The notes beneath the pieces are model-generated. The model had not been told where the DNA came from and did no database searches. It saw nothing but the letters and a program-made list of their open reading frames with translations. From an uncultured Bacteroidales bacterium (GTDB taxonomy: Bacteria; Bacteroidota; Bacteroidia; Bacteroidales; F082): a DNA stretch of 50,777 nt. Shown one piece after another: positions 8,536-16,305 of this stretch. Every line of letters starts with the position of its first letter. The stretch's first letter is position 1. Position numbers and translations under genes: made by a program. The DNA lies in assembly GCA_937902805.1 (NCBI GenBank), contig CALEMB010000096.1:1-50777 (forward strand), in the 5' to 3' direction.

Positions 8536-9148
8536 TATTATAAGTCAGGGTAAACTGAACCACCTTGTTGTAGTATTGGTTATAGAACCACCCCGGATTA
8601 CCTGTGAAGCGGCAGGGCGCCACGGAATACATGAAACGCACGCCTGCGCCGAAATGCTCGGAGAAGGTGAAATGCACTCCCGCATTGGCGGTGGCGGAGA
8701 AGAAATTCCAACGACGTGTGGTGACCTCGAAATCGCCGTCAACATCTTCGGTGGCACGCATGCGTAAATCGAGGCTGACACCTGCTTCCAAGGTAAGAAA
8801 ACTCAAACGAAGAGCCCCTAGGTTGTATCGGATCATCAGAGGAATTTCCACATAGTGCAGGCGTAAGCTGTAAGAAGGATAATTATACTCGGTCACTTCT
8901 TTGTGTGAGGAATGCGCGCCAAGGATAGAATAATTCAACTCCATTTGGCCTGATAGGTAGTCGCCAAAAGGCAAGTTGACATACGCTCCTGCGGTCAATC
9001 CCACCTGATGGAAACCAGCGTATTTGTCACCATCGACTTGGCAGAAGGTTGGGCCGATGGTGAGGCCGGCGTTGAATCTTTGGGCTTGCATCTTGCCCAT
9101 GCCGAACAACGAAAAAATGACAATGAGTGTGATGTATAATTTTCTCAT
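8516..9148 (-). CDS. PorT-family outer-membrane beta-barrel
   Basis: This 210-residue protein has a signal peptide (MRKLYITLIVIFSLFGMGKMQAQ). It then shows the pattern of the 'outer membrane protein beta-barrel' family that includes PorT: NAGLTIGPTFCQVDGDKYAGF, LRLHYVEIPLMIRYNLG and an aromatic-rich end (VQFTLTYNINSPLR). The LHYVEIPL motif is a good family marker. It is probably structural or a small porin; PorT itself belongs to T9SS, but this small family is broad and that role is not claimed. It starts 6 bp after the lytic transglycosylase stop, so the two form an operon. Its 3' end overlaps queG by 20 bp in the opposite direction. Confidence 0.8.
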   Translation of the reverse strand: MRKLYITLIVIFSLFGMGKMQAQRFNAGLTIGPTFCQVDGDKYAGFHQVGLTAGAYVNLPFGDYLSGQMELNYSILGAHSSHKEVTEYNYPSYSLRLHYVEIPLMIRYNLGALRLSFLTLEAGVSLDLRMRATEDVDGDFEVTTRRWNFFSATANAGVHFTFSEHFGAGVRFMYSVAPCRFTGNPGWFYNQYYNKVVQFTLTYNINSPLR

Positions 9149-9154
9149 AATAAA

Positions 9155-10579
9155 TCAATTATAATCCGCTTGATATTGATAAAACCTATCGAGCACTTCC
9201 TCCACAAAGCGGTAGGTCTCGGTGCCGCGCAGATAGCCAGCATGGCAGCAGGTGTCGTTGTAATACTGCTTCTTCGACTTGTTGAGGATGAAATAATCCA
9301 CGTTGTTGTCCCACATGTCGGGGTACTTGCCGTATTTTGAGGCAAGACGCTGGGCATCATACACATGGCCGAGGCCTGAGTTGTAGGCCGCCAACACGAA
9401 CTTTACCCTTTCTACACTGTCGGTCACTTTGTTTTTGAGGCAGTCGTCGAGGAAGCTGATGAGTTGTCCGCCCGCCTCGAGTTGCTCTTCGGGTGTGGCG
9501 TCGTAGTCGATGCCGTACTTCTCCATCACCACGGGCATGAGCTGCATGAGGCCGAAAGCGCCTTTTTCGCTCTCAAGGTCCATCCTGAAGCGCGATTCCT
9601 GATAGATGAGTGAGGCCAACAAACGCCAGTCCCAACCGATGTCTTTAGCGGTTTTCTTAATGATGTCGTCGAACTCGGAAATCGCATCTCCCGCAGGCTT
9701 GCGCGATGAGAAGACATTGCCATTGTTGATATATTTCGCAAGGATACGGTTGAGGTTACGTTGCTCGAAGTTGTCTATCCAGCCGTTGAGGGCATAGAGG
9801 AGAGACGAGTCGCCGTCGTGGTTGCCGATGGCCCAACCCAAAGGCTGCTCCACACTGACATTCAGCTTGGTGTCAAGACCCTTCAAGCCAATAGATGCCA
9901 TACGTGCCACATATTCCTCCACCACGGTGTAATCGATTTGTCCCGACGAGACGGCTTTCACCAGGTCGACACTGTTGAGACTGTCGCATTCTACAATGTA
10001 GATGGTGTCGCCAATTTGATCGGAGAGATGCTCCAACAGCTTGACGACATGGCTGCCTTGGGGTAGGTGTATGGTCTTGCCTGCCAAATCGACCGACGAG
10101 CGAAGCAGCTGGTTCTCCACCTCGTTGGCCGTCGACATCTGGGTCCAGTCTTTCGGCAGACGCTGCACAAGCACGCTGCGTTGCATGAGGATGGGATTGG
10201 TGAGCAGGAAGCGCCGTTTCATGTCTTTGTTGGATCCTACACCCACTGCCACCATATCGACCTTGCAGGAATCGAGGAGGGAGAAGCAGGAATCGAGGTT
10301 TTCGTTGACGATCATCTCCAACTCCAAGCCATAGTCTTTGCAAAAGTCACTGAGCAACTCGTATTCAAAGCCAGACGGTGTCGGATTCTCTGTATTGTAA
10401 TTAATGGTTTCACAATTTGTTACCGCTCTCAAAACGCCTCTTTCCTGCACATGCTGTAATATGGTGAGAGTGTCGGCAACAACGTTGTTAACAATAGGGG
10501 CTTGTGGCTTCTCATCACAATGGGTCAAAGTCCAACAAAAGAACAATAATACAAGGATAACAGGTGTTTTGGTCTTCAT
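9155..10579 (-). CDS. MltF-like membrane-bound lytic transglycosylase (lipoprotein)
   Basis: This 474-residue envelope enzyme would cleave peptidoglycan glycan strands, forming 1,6-anhydro-muramyl ends. It has a lipoprotein signal ending in THC (Cys about 21), then a periplasmic solute-binding-protein family 3 domain (about 45-275; RGVLRAVTNCETINYN, FEYELLSDFCKDYGLELEMI), then an SLT domain (about 300-440). The catalytic Glu is in IYQESRF, followed by KGAFGLMQLMP and VLAAYNSGLGHV. ATGs at 10591, 10588 and 10579 are possible. I chose 10579 because it gives the best signal peptide and leaves a short leader after a -7-like box (TACTTTTA on the minus strand, 10600-10607). Confidence 0.9.
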   Translation of the reverse strand: MKTKTPVILVLLFFCWTLTHCDEKPQAPIVNNVVADTLTILQHVQERGVLRAVTNCETINYNTENPTPSGFEYELLSDFCKDYGLELEMIVNENLDSCFSLLDSCKVDMVAVGVGSNKDMKRRFLLTNPILMQRSVLVQRLPKDWTQMSTANEVENQLLRSSVDLAGKTIHLPQGSHVVKLLEHLSDQIGDTIYIVECDSLNSVDLVKAVSSGQIDYTVVEEYVARMASIGLKGLDTKLNVSVEQPLGWAIGNHDGDSSLLYALNGWIDNFEQRNLNRILAKYINNGNVFSSRKPAGDAISEFDDIIKKTAKDIGWDWRLLASLIYQESRFRMDLESEKGAFGLMQLMPVVMEKYGIDYDATPEEQLEAGGQLISFLDDCLKNKVTDSVERVKFVLAAYNSGLGHVYDAQRLASKYGKYPDMWDNNVDYFILNKSKKQYYNDTCCHAGYLRGTETYRFVEEVLDRFYQYQADYN

Positions 10580-10658
10580 TTCGTTCATCATTGAGGCCGT
10601 AAAAGTAGTAATTTTTATGGTTTCAAAGAAAAATCGAGGTGCGTTTGGGATAAATATG

Positions 10659-10666
10659 TACTTTTG
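10659..10666 (+). promoter_or_regulatory. -7 promoter box for acyltransferase operon
   Basis: TACTTTTG matches TAnnTTTG and ends 22 bases before the ATG at 10689. It rules out the longer upstream open frame (from 10404) as the real start. Confidence 0.65.
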
Positions 10667-10688
10667 TACCTTGATTATTGATTTTGAA

Positions 10689-11978
10689 ATGGCCAGGAAA
10701 ATTCAAGACCCGGACTATCTATACTCCATTTTGCTGCCCTACATCAATTGGCATACGCGTCATTCATACCGACGTTTTGAGGTACATGGGAAAGAGAATC
10801 TCCCGAAAGACGGAGGGCTGATTTTTGGTGCCAACCACAGCAATACGCTGATGGATGCCTTGGTGTTGTTATCGTGTAACAATGTCCGTAAGGTTTTCAT
10901 TGCGCGTGGCGACATCTTCAAGAACCCGGTTGTGGCAAAGATGTTGACCTTTTTTCGCATCCTACCTATCTTCCGCATCCGTAATGGTGTGGCAGCAGTA
11001 CGCAACAACGATGAGTCGATCAACAAAGCCGTCGATGTGGTTCACGACCATGTTGACCTCTACCTTTTTCCCGAAGGCACGCATCGCACCAAGCATTCGC
11101 TGATGCGTATGGGCAAGGGCTTGTTCCACATTGCCGTCGATGCCAACAAGCAGTTTGGCGACAAACGCCCCGTCTTCATCATCCCTACGGCCATTGAATA
11201 CGGCGACTACTTCCGTTATCGTAGCACAGCGATGATTAATTTTGGGCAGCCCATTAATGTGACCGAGTTCTTCAAGAACACCACAGAAGAAAACGAGGCC
11301 GTCAACATTAATATCTTGAAAGACCAGCTTCATAAAGAGATTTCGAAGCTCTTCACCTACATCCCGGATGACGAAGACTATGACGCTATCTGGGAAATCG
11401 TGAAGATGAAAAACGAAAAACGCGCAGGAAGCCTTTACAAGAAAATGCTCCGCAACCGCGCCACCGTCGAGAAGGTGTTGAAATACAAGGAAGAAAAGCC
11501 CGAGGAAGCCAAAAACCTCTTTGAGCGAGTGCTCAACTTTAACAAAGAACGCAGAAGACAAAGGATTTCCGTCATGTCGATTGCGAAGAAGTATCCTTTG
11601 CTCAACTCGTTATGGAAGTTCTTGATTTTGTTTATAGGCTTGCCTTACTTTGTTGCCTCAGCGGTAGTCAATTTGCCTGTATGGCTTACCACATTAATTA
11701 TCAAAGGAAAATTGGAAGACAAGGCCTTCAGCAACACCGTCAGTTTTGGGGTTGAGGCGGTGCTGTTTCCCATCGCCCTCATTGTGGGTGCCATCCTCCT
11801 GTTCTGCTACTTGCCGTGGCAATGGGCCTTGGGTGGCATGGTGTTGCTCTATTACTCCTACATGTTTTTCGTGGATTACTGTGAGTTGTGCCGCCGCTGG
11901 ATTTCAGATGTCCGCTGGACTTTTAAAAATAAACTAAGAAAACAATTCGAATCATTAAACCTTAATAATTTGTTCTGA
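10689..11978 (+). CDS. PlsC-type 1-acyl-sn-glycerol-3-phosphate acyltransferase
   Basis: This 429-residue membrane enzyme would transfer a fatty acyl group to lysophosphatidate or a related acceptor. The acceptor motif is NHSNTLMDAL: the catalytic His and Asp are five residues apart, as in the NHPN-type subfamily rather than classical HX4D. It is followed by IARGDIFKNPVVAKMLTF and the donor-binding FPEGTHRTKH (FPEG). The C-terminal third carries hydrophobic segments (FLILFIGLPYFVASAVVNLP; VLFPIALIVGAILLFCYLP), consistent with membrane anchoring. The start is set by the promoter at 10659. Its stop overlaps the next gene by one base (TGATG), so the phosphatase is translationally coupled. Confidence 0.88.
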   Translation: MARKIQDPDYLYSILLPYINWHTRHSYRRFEVHGKENLPKDGGLIFGANHSNTLMDALVLLSCNNVRKVFIARGDIFKNPVVAKMLTFFRILPIFRIRNGVAAVRNNDESINKAVDVVHDHVDLYLFPEGTHRTKHSLMRMGKGLFHIAVDANKQFGDKRPVFIIPTAIEYGDYFRYRSTAMINFGQPINVTEFFKNTTEENEAVNINILKDQLHKEISKLFTYIPDDEDYDAIWEIVKMKNEKRAGSLYKKMLRNRATVEKVLKYKEEKPEEAKNLFERVLNFNKERRRQRISVMSIAKKYPLLNSLWKFLILFIGLPYFVASAVVNLPVWLTTLIIKGKLEDKAFSNTVSFGVEAVLFPIALIVGAILLFCYLPWQWALGGMVLLYYSYMFFVDYCELCRRWISDVRWTFKNKLRKQFESLNLNNLF

Positions 11979-12688
11979 TGTCAAACCGTTGGATAATCCC
12001 TGATATTCATGGCTGCGCCAATACTTTGAAAGTGCTGCTCGAAAACATGCTTATGGTCAAAAAACAAGACCAACTTTATTTTTTAGGCGACTACATCGAC
12101 CGTGGTCCTGACAGTAAAGGCGTCCTTGACTATCTGATGCATCTGCAAGAAGAGGAATATGAGGTGCATTTCATTAAAGGCAACCATGAGGACATGTGCT
12201 TGAAAGCCTTCAAAGCCGACCAAAACAAGAAGTTTCTAGGTCTCAAACATGAAGAGCAAAAAGAATGGGAAAACGTAGGTGCAAAGGAAACCCTAAAGAG
12301 CTTTGGAGTGAAGCATCCCCGAGAAATACCCCAAAAATACATCGATTGGATGGAGGCTTGTGTGCCTTACATTGAGTTGGAAAACTATGTTTTAGTGCAT
12401 GCTGGGATGAACTTCGAGATCAGAGACCCATTCGAAGACACCCAGAGTATGATGTGGACCCGTCGTTTTAGGGTGGATTATCGCAAAACGCATGGAAAGA
12501 AAATCATACACGGCCATATTCCGGTGGATTATAGTTTTATGACAATGGTCGTAGAACAAAATGAGAATTACGACTTTATTGTGCTAGACAACGGTGTCTA
12601 CGAATCCAACCAACCTGGACTAGGAAACCTGATGGCCTATAACCCAGACACCAAGCAACTTATAGCACAATCGAATATGGATATGTAA
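11978..12688 (+). CDS. PPP-family metallophosphoesterase (Ser/Thr phosphatase-like)
   Basis: This 236-residue cytoplasmic enzyme has the dinuclear-metal phosphoesterase signatures in order: IPDIHGC (about 7-13), GDYIDRGPDSKG (about 37-48), KGNHEDM (about 67-73), HAGM (about 137) and HGHIPV (about 173). This spacing matches bacterial PPP protein phosphatases of the PrpE/lambda type. Natural substrates may be phosphoproteins or dinucleotides such as Ap4A. It is coupled to the acyltransferase. It ends 2 bp from the convergent lamin-tail gene with no terminator between. Confidence 0.88.
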   Translation: MSNRWIIPDIHGCANTLKVLLENMLMVKKQDQLYFLGDYIDRGPDSKGVLDYLMHLQEEEYEVHFIKGNHEDMCLKAFKADQNKKFLGLKHEEQKEWENVGAKETLKSFGVKHPREIPQKYIDWMEACVPYIELENYVLVHAGMNFEIRDPFEDTQSMMWTRRFRVDYRKTHGKKIIHGHIPVDYSFMTMVVEQNENYDFIVLDNGVYESNQPGLGNLMAYNPDTKQLIAQSNMDM

Positions 12689-12690
12689 AA

Positions 12691-15270
12691 TCAACGGGTG
12701 CCGACCACCGCAGCATTCTTGAACTTCATAACCTTTCCGTCAAAGTTGAACACCTCCGTGACGACGACATAAACGCCAATCGGGACGCGATTGCCATTTT
12801 CGTCTAGGCCGTTCCAGAGGGCACTGCCATCTTGCCCCACCAATTCACCTTTTACCAAATGACGAATTAATTGTCCGGCCACATTGAAGATGTAGGTGTT
12901 CATCGTGTAACCCGCCTCATCGAAATGGTAGTTGATGAAACAAGCGTCATCGTAGCCGTCGCCGTCGGGTGAGAAAATGTCGGGGTTGATGGTGATTTCG
13001 TCTTCCGAAGGCTCTGTCGTTTGCATCATCGAGTTTTCGTAACCTGGCGTGCCGAAATGCACACGCTCGGCGGCGGAATGCCAGTTGTTGGCATCCATGG
13101 AGGGTTGGTCGAAGGCCACACGCTCCAACGCCACACCCTTAGTGACCTTGAGCAAGGGATAATGCATCTTTTCGGAGAAACACATGGCATCAACCATAGT
13201 GCCGTCCTTGCCCATGAGGATGGCAGTGCCACCTGCGTTGGCATAGCTCGGGAACGAAGCCATTTGCACAAAGTTGTCCGCCAAGCAATCGTATTGTTGC
13301 TCAACAATCTCGCTGTTGGTGGAAAGTAAAACGTATGTGCCAGGCAGGAACAGGCGGCTGTCGGTGACGATTTCTTTCAAGGTGGTGTCGGCAGGGTTGG
13401 GGAAACTCTTTCTAATGACACCGAGCATCAGCGTGCTGAGGTCAAAGGTTTTGTCTGTGTTGTTGTAAAGCTCCACATAGTCCACGCCAGGGGCGATGGG
13501 GTCAAAGAGAATTTCATTAATCAGGATGTCGCCTTCGGCAATCTCATTCGGGATACCGAACAACACTCGTGTGTCGTCTTCGATGGCTGTTCCCACACAG
13601 TTGGTGAGGCCATTAATGACCAAGGTATATACCAGGCCCACCTCGAAACCATGGTCGAAAACAAGGCCCACATAATGAGGATCTATGGGGTTAGTTTCTA
13701 TCTGTTGGGGATGTTCGCCCGTTTCTTCTATGAGGAAATGCTGCAACTCCATTAATGTCCCCGTATCCATTTGTTGATCAAACCACAGTTTGACGATAAA
13801 GTTGGAAAACATGCTCACACGTTCTACCTGAGGTGCCAAGTTATTCTCGCCGTTTACCGAGTTGAGTCGGCCGGGCGTGCCACCCAAGGCATCCACCGAA
13901 GCCGTCCAGTTTGAAGCTGCCGCACAGGGATTCAGCGGGTCGATTTCTTCCACCGACCAACCGCCGTTGTCCTTGTCGGGGTCATGGTACCAAGTGTTGC
14001 TAAAGTTCACCATCGAAATCAAAATGCCTTCTTTGTTGTAGAGATACATCGCCGAGGAGGTGTTGCCCACCGAGAAAGTGCCAAAACCGATGCAGTCGCC
14101 ATATTCTCGTAGCTCGGGAACGGCATCCCTATGACAAAGGATGACATAGTTGTGCGGAGCAAGGACATAGTTCTCAAAGGTGTTATCAGTGCTGCCGATT
14201 TCAATGTGCCAGTCTTTTAGGTCTATGCCAAACTCCGTGGTGTTGTAAAGTTCTACATATTCCCATTCGGGCAAGCCCACCACAGGATTCGGATCGGCCA
14301 TGATTTCGTTGATGACGATGTCGAACTCCGAGGCTTCGTATATCGAGAATGCCATAGTTGCTATATCCATCATGTTGTTCCACAGGTCTTTGATATAGCT
14401 GACAGTGAGGGTGTAATTGATGCCATTGCCGATTTCGCGCTCAAATGTCAGTACCACGGTAGCTGGATTCTCTCCAAAGGCCACTGAGATGGGGCTACTC
14501 AAACCATTATCCACGGAATAATTGGATGGGTTGAGTGCCGAGGTCTCGTTGAGGGCTTCGCTGAATGTCAACTTTAGGTGGGTGAGGTCTAGTACCTCGC
14601 AGGTTACGAGTATGGGTGGCTCATGGTCGGCGATGTGCGGGCCGACATAGACGTCGTCGAAATAAAACTTCTTGGAATTGCTTGAAGTGAATTTGGACCA
14701 AAAGCCAAAGAAACCGCCACGAACATAGGTGTCGTCAACGCCTTGTGCTTCAACGATGTAAATGCCAGAGTTGTCGTAGCAGGTTTGAATCATCCAGTTG
14801 CCTTCGCGGTCGCAGTTCACCTTGACGTAGACGGCAAATGAAGAAGACAAGGCTCCTTTAGTACCCCGACAGACGCTCTGTTGTCCGTCGGCATCCTTGC
14901 GGAAAAGTTCGATGGCATCGTTGCTGCCGCCTTCGCCGAAACGGAGAAAATAACCCTGTGTCACTTGCGACAAGTCAGCGTTGTCAGCGCTGAGCCACAC
15001 GTTGGAATAGTTATTTCCCGAAGGGGAGAAAACCTCACGAATCCAGAAATGCCATTCCATCGACTCCGTTTCCGTGATGGGCAAGGAAAGATAGGCCGTG
15101 CCTTCTCCTTCCGCATCGAGTTGCAGTTGCCGGTTGGTGTTCACGATATAGCTGCTCGTCGTTCCCGACCAGGTGGGGTTATGGGTGAAGTCGCCGTCGG
15201 AAAAGTCATCGGTCACCTGGGCAAACAACGAAAAAGGCAGGAGGAGCAGGAGCAAAAGCGTCTTTTTCAT
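12691..15270 (-). CDS. Secreted protein with two lamin-tail domains
   Basis: This is an 859-residue exported surface protein. The signal peptide is MKKTLLLLLLLPFSLFAQ. An N-terminal lectin/jelly-roll-like region (about 20-215) and a Big_5-like segment (about 220-310) come first. The first lamin-tail domain starts at IVINEIMADPNP near 315, and the second at GDILINEILFDP near 580. The C-terminal ~100 residues (FSPDGDGYDDACFINYHF, LWNGLDENGNRVPIGVYVVV) resemble the FlgD-Ig/gliding-motility-associated C-terminal region, so T9SS export is plausible. A longer frame to 15342 exists, but the ATG at 15270 gives the signal peptide and follows a promoter box. Ligand unknown; adhesion or DNA handling would be guesses. 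Confidence 0.85.
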   Translation of the reverse strand: MKKTLLLLLLLPFSLFAQVTDDFSDGDFTHNPTWSGTTSSYIVNTNRQLQLDAEGEGTAYLSLPITETESMEWHFWIREVFSPSGNNYSNVWLSADNADLSQVTQGYFLRFGEGGSNDAIELFRKDADGQQSVCRGTKGALSSSFAVYVKVNCDREGNWMIQTCYDNSGIYIVEAQGVDDTYVRGGFFGFWSKFTSSNSKKFYFDDVYVGPHIADHEPPILVTCEVLDLTHLKLTFSEALNETSALNPSNYSVDNGLSSPISVAFGENPATVVLTFEREIGNGINYTLTVSYIKDLWNNMMDIATMAFSIYEASEFDIVINEIMADPNPVVGLPEWEYVELYNTTEFGIDLKDWHIEIGSTDNTFENYVLAPHNYVILCHRDAVPELREYGDCIGFGTFSVGNTSSAMYLYNKEGILISMVNFSNTWYHDPDKDNGGWSVEEIDPLNPCAAASNWTASVDALGGTPGRLNSVNGENNLAPQVERVSMFSNFIVKLWFDQQMDTGTLMELQHFLIEETGEHPQQIETNPIDPHYVGLVFDHGFEVGLVYTLVINGLTNCVGTAIEDDTRVLFGIPNEIAEGDILINEILFDPIAPGVDYVELYNNTDKTFDLSTLMLGVIRKSFPNPADTTLKEIVTDSRLFLPGTYVLLSTNSEIVEQQYDCLADNFVQMASFPSYANAGGTAILMGKDGTMVDAMCFSEKMHYPLLKVTKGVALERVAFDQPSMDANNWHSAAERVHFGTPGYENSMMQTTEPSEDEITINPDIFSPDGDGYDDACFINYHFDEAGYTMNTYIFNVAGQLIRHLVKGELVGQDGSALWNGLDENGNRVPIGVYVVVTEVFNFDGKVMKFKNAAVVGTR

Positions 15271-15294
15271 GGCTGTTGAGGGTTTATGAGTGTA

Positions 15295-15302
15295 CAAAAG
15301 TA
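15295..15302 (-). promoter_or_regulatory. -7 promoter box for lamin-tail gene
   Basis: CAAAAGTA on the plus strand is TACTTTTG on the coding strand, a perfect TAnnTTTG box 24 bases before the ATG at 15270. It separates this gene from the CYTH gene upstream. Confidence 0.65.
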
Positions 15303-15332
15303 GGGGTTTTTCAGTCTTTTTCACAAAAAACA

Positions 15333-15809
15333 TCATTCCCACGACTTGAAGGGATGTGATTTCAGCATGGAGTTGTAGTAGCGTGGGTCACCAGTGACTT
15401 CTTGGCCGAGCCAAACGGGTTTGTCGAAAGTCTCATCTTCGGCTGCGAGTTCGATTTCAGCTATGACGAGGCCTTCATTGTCGCCATGAAACTCGTCGAC
15501 CTCCCACACATGTTTGCCGTCAGTGTTTTTGATAAGATAGCGGGTCTTGTTGATACTTCCGGGCTCTGCCAGATTTAATAGTGCCAAAGCTTCATCTACT
15601 GGTATTTCCTTCTCCCATTCGAAGCGGGCGACGCCTGTGGCATTGGTCTGCCCTTTGATGGTGATGAAGCCCTTGTCGTCCTTCACTCTGATGCGCACGA
15701 TGCGCCTGGGAACGCTTGACAGATAGCCTTGAATGATGCGTGTCGACTGGTATGCTTCCGCCTTGAAGTCGCCGCAAACCAAGAATTTCCTTTCGATTTC
15801 CTGTGCCAT
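15333..15809 (-). CDS. CYTH-domain protein (triphosphate tunnel family)
   Basis: This is a 158-residue cytoplasmic protein of the CYTH superfamily, whose members bind triphosphate groups (inorganic triphosphatases, thiamine-triphosphatases, class IV adenylyl cyclases). The diagnostic EIERKF (ExExK) motif is at residues 4-9, followed by IRVKDDKGFITIKGQ, RFEWEKEIP and VWEVDEFHG, which supply the basic and acidic residues lining the tunnel. Length and ExExK position fit inorganic triphosphatases such as the YgiF N-domain or NeuTTM, so triphosphatase is the likeliest activity. Confidence 0.88.
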   Translation of the reverse strand: MAQEIERKFLVCGDFKAEAYQSTRIIQGYLSSVPRRIVRIRVKDDKGFITIKGQTNATGVARFEWEKEIPVDEALALLNLAEPGSINKTRYLIKNTDGKHVWEVDEFHGDNEGLVIAEIELAAEDETFDKPVWLGQEVTGDPRYYNSMLKSHPFKSWE

Positions 15810-15829
15810 AATCCTGTTGATTGTCCATG

Positions 15830-15837
15830 CAAAAGTA
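15830..15837 (-). promoter_or_regulatory. -7 promoter box for CYTH gene
   Basis: CAAAAGTA on the plus strand reads TACTTTTG on the coding strand, 20 bases before the CYTH ATG at 15809. It is back-to-back with the rbfA promoter. Confidence 0.65.
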
Positions 15838-15878
15838 TAAAAATTGGATGTTATCCCACTGAAAACCTACATTTTTCG

Positions 15879-15886
15879 TATTTTTG
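15879..15886 (+). promoter_or_regulatory. -7 promoter box for rbfA
   Basis: TATTTTTG matches TAnnTTTG. Transcription starting about 7 nt downstream would give an rbfA leader of about 65-70 nt that contains a palindrome and a heptad array. Confidence 0.6.
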
Positions 15887-15902
15887 CAATTTGATTAATG
15901 TA

Positions 15903-15926
15903 CGGCTGCCACGGTGTGACAGTCCT
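15903..15926 (+). repeat. Dispersed 24-bp imperfect palindrome, copy 1
   Basis: This segment matches 50499-50522 at 22 of 24 positions. It can fold as GGCTGCCAC / GTGACAGTC around a GGT loop with a C-A mismatch. It lies at the very start of the predicted rbfA transcript. Two copies 34 kb apart in unrelated contexts suggest a genome-wide repeat family. Confidence 0.6.
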
Positions 15927-15958
15927 ACAACTACAAACTAACAACTGCAAACTGATAA
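15924..15958 (+). repeat. Heptad array in the rbfA leader
   Basis: Five successive 7-mers, CCTACAA, CTACAAA, CTAACAA, CTGCAAA and CTGATAA, end two bases before the rbfA ATG. It is C/A-rich, so the leader next to the start codon should be unstructured. Confidence 0.65.
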
Positions 15959-15960
15959 AG

Positions 15961-16305
15961 ATGGACGGCAAAAGATTAGAAAAAGTTAATAAGCTGTTAC
16001 TTAAGGAACTGGGAGATATATTTCAGCAGGAGCTGAAACCTAAGGTGCCTTCGCTGATGATTACCGTGACACGCGTCAACGTAACCTCGGACCTTTCGTA
16101 TGCCCGTGTGTATCTGAGTGTCTTTGGCGTGGAAGAGAAGAAGAAAGTCGTGGAGGAAGTGGGGCAAAACGCCAAAGCCATCCGTGGCTTGCTGGGCAAT
16201 CGTATCCGTCACCAGATGCGTGTCGTACCCGAGTTACGTTTCATAGAAGACGACTCGCTGGATTATATCGAAAACATTGACAATCTGCTTCATCCCGACA
16301 AGTGA
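15961..16305 (+). CDS. rbfA: 30S ribosome-binding factor RbfA
   Basis: This 114-residue protein is a KH-type assembly factor that binds the 30S subunit late in maturation near helix 1 of 16S rRNA. The family pattern is clear: RLEKVNKLLLKELGDIFQQE, then VTRVNVTSDLSYARVYLSVF, then RIRHQMRVVPELRFIEDDSL. The length is normal. The ATG at 15961 was preferred over one at 15898 because the added 21 residues would be translated palindrome and heptad repeat. Its TGA overlaps the GTG start of the permease by 4 nt (GTGA), implying coupled translation. Confidence 0.95.
   Translation: MDGKRLEKVNKLLLKELGDIFQQELKPKVPSLMITVTRVNVTSDLSYARVYLSVFGVEEKKKVVEEVGQNAKAIRGLLGNRIRHQMRVVPELRFIEDDSLDYIENIDNLLHPDK

Noticed and set aside
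8516..9148. True PorT of the T9SS
   Set aside because: It shares the broad barrel family, but nothing in sequence or neighbourhood (no por genes) ties it to T9SS.
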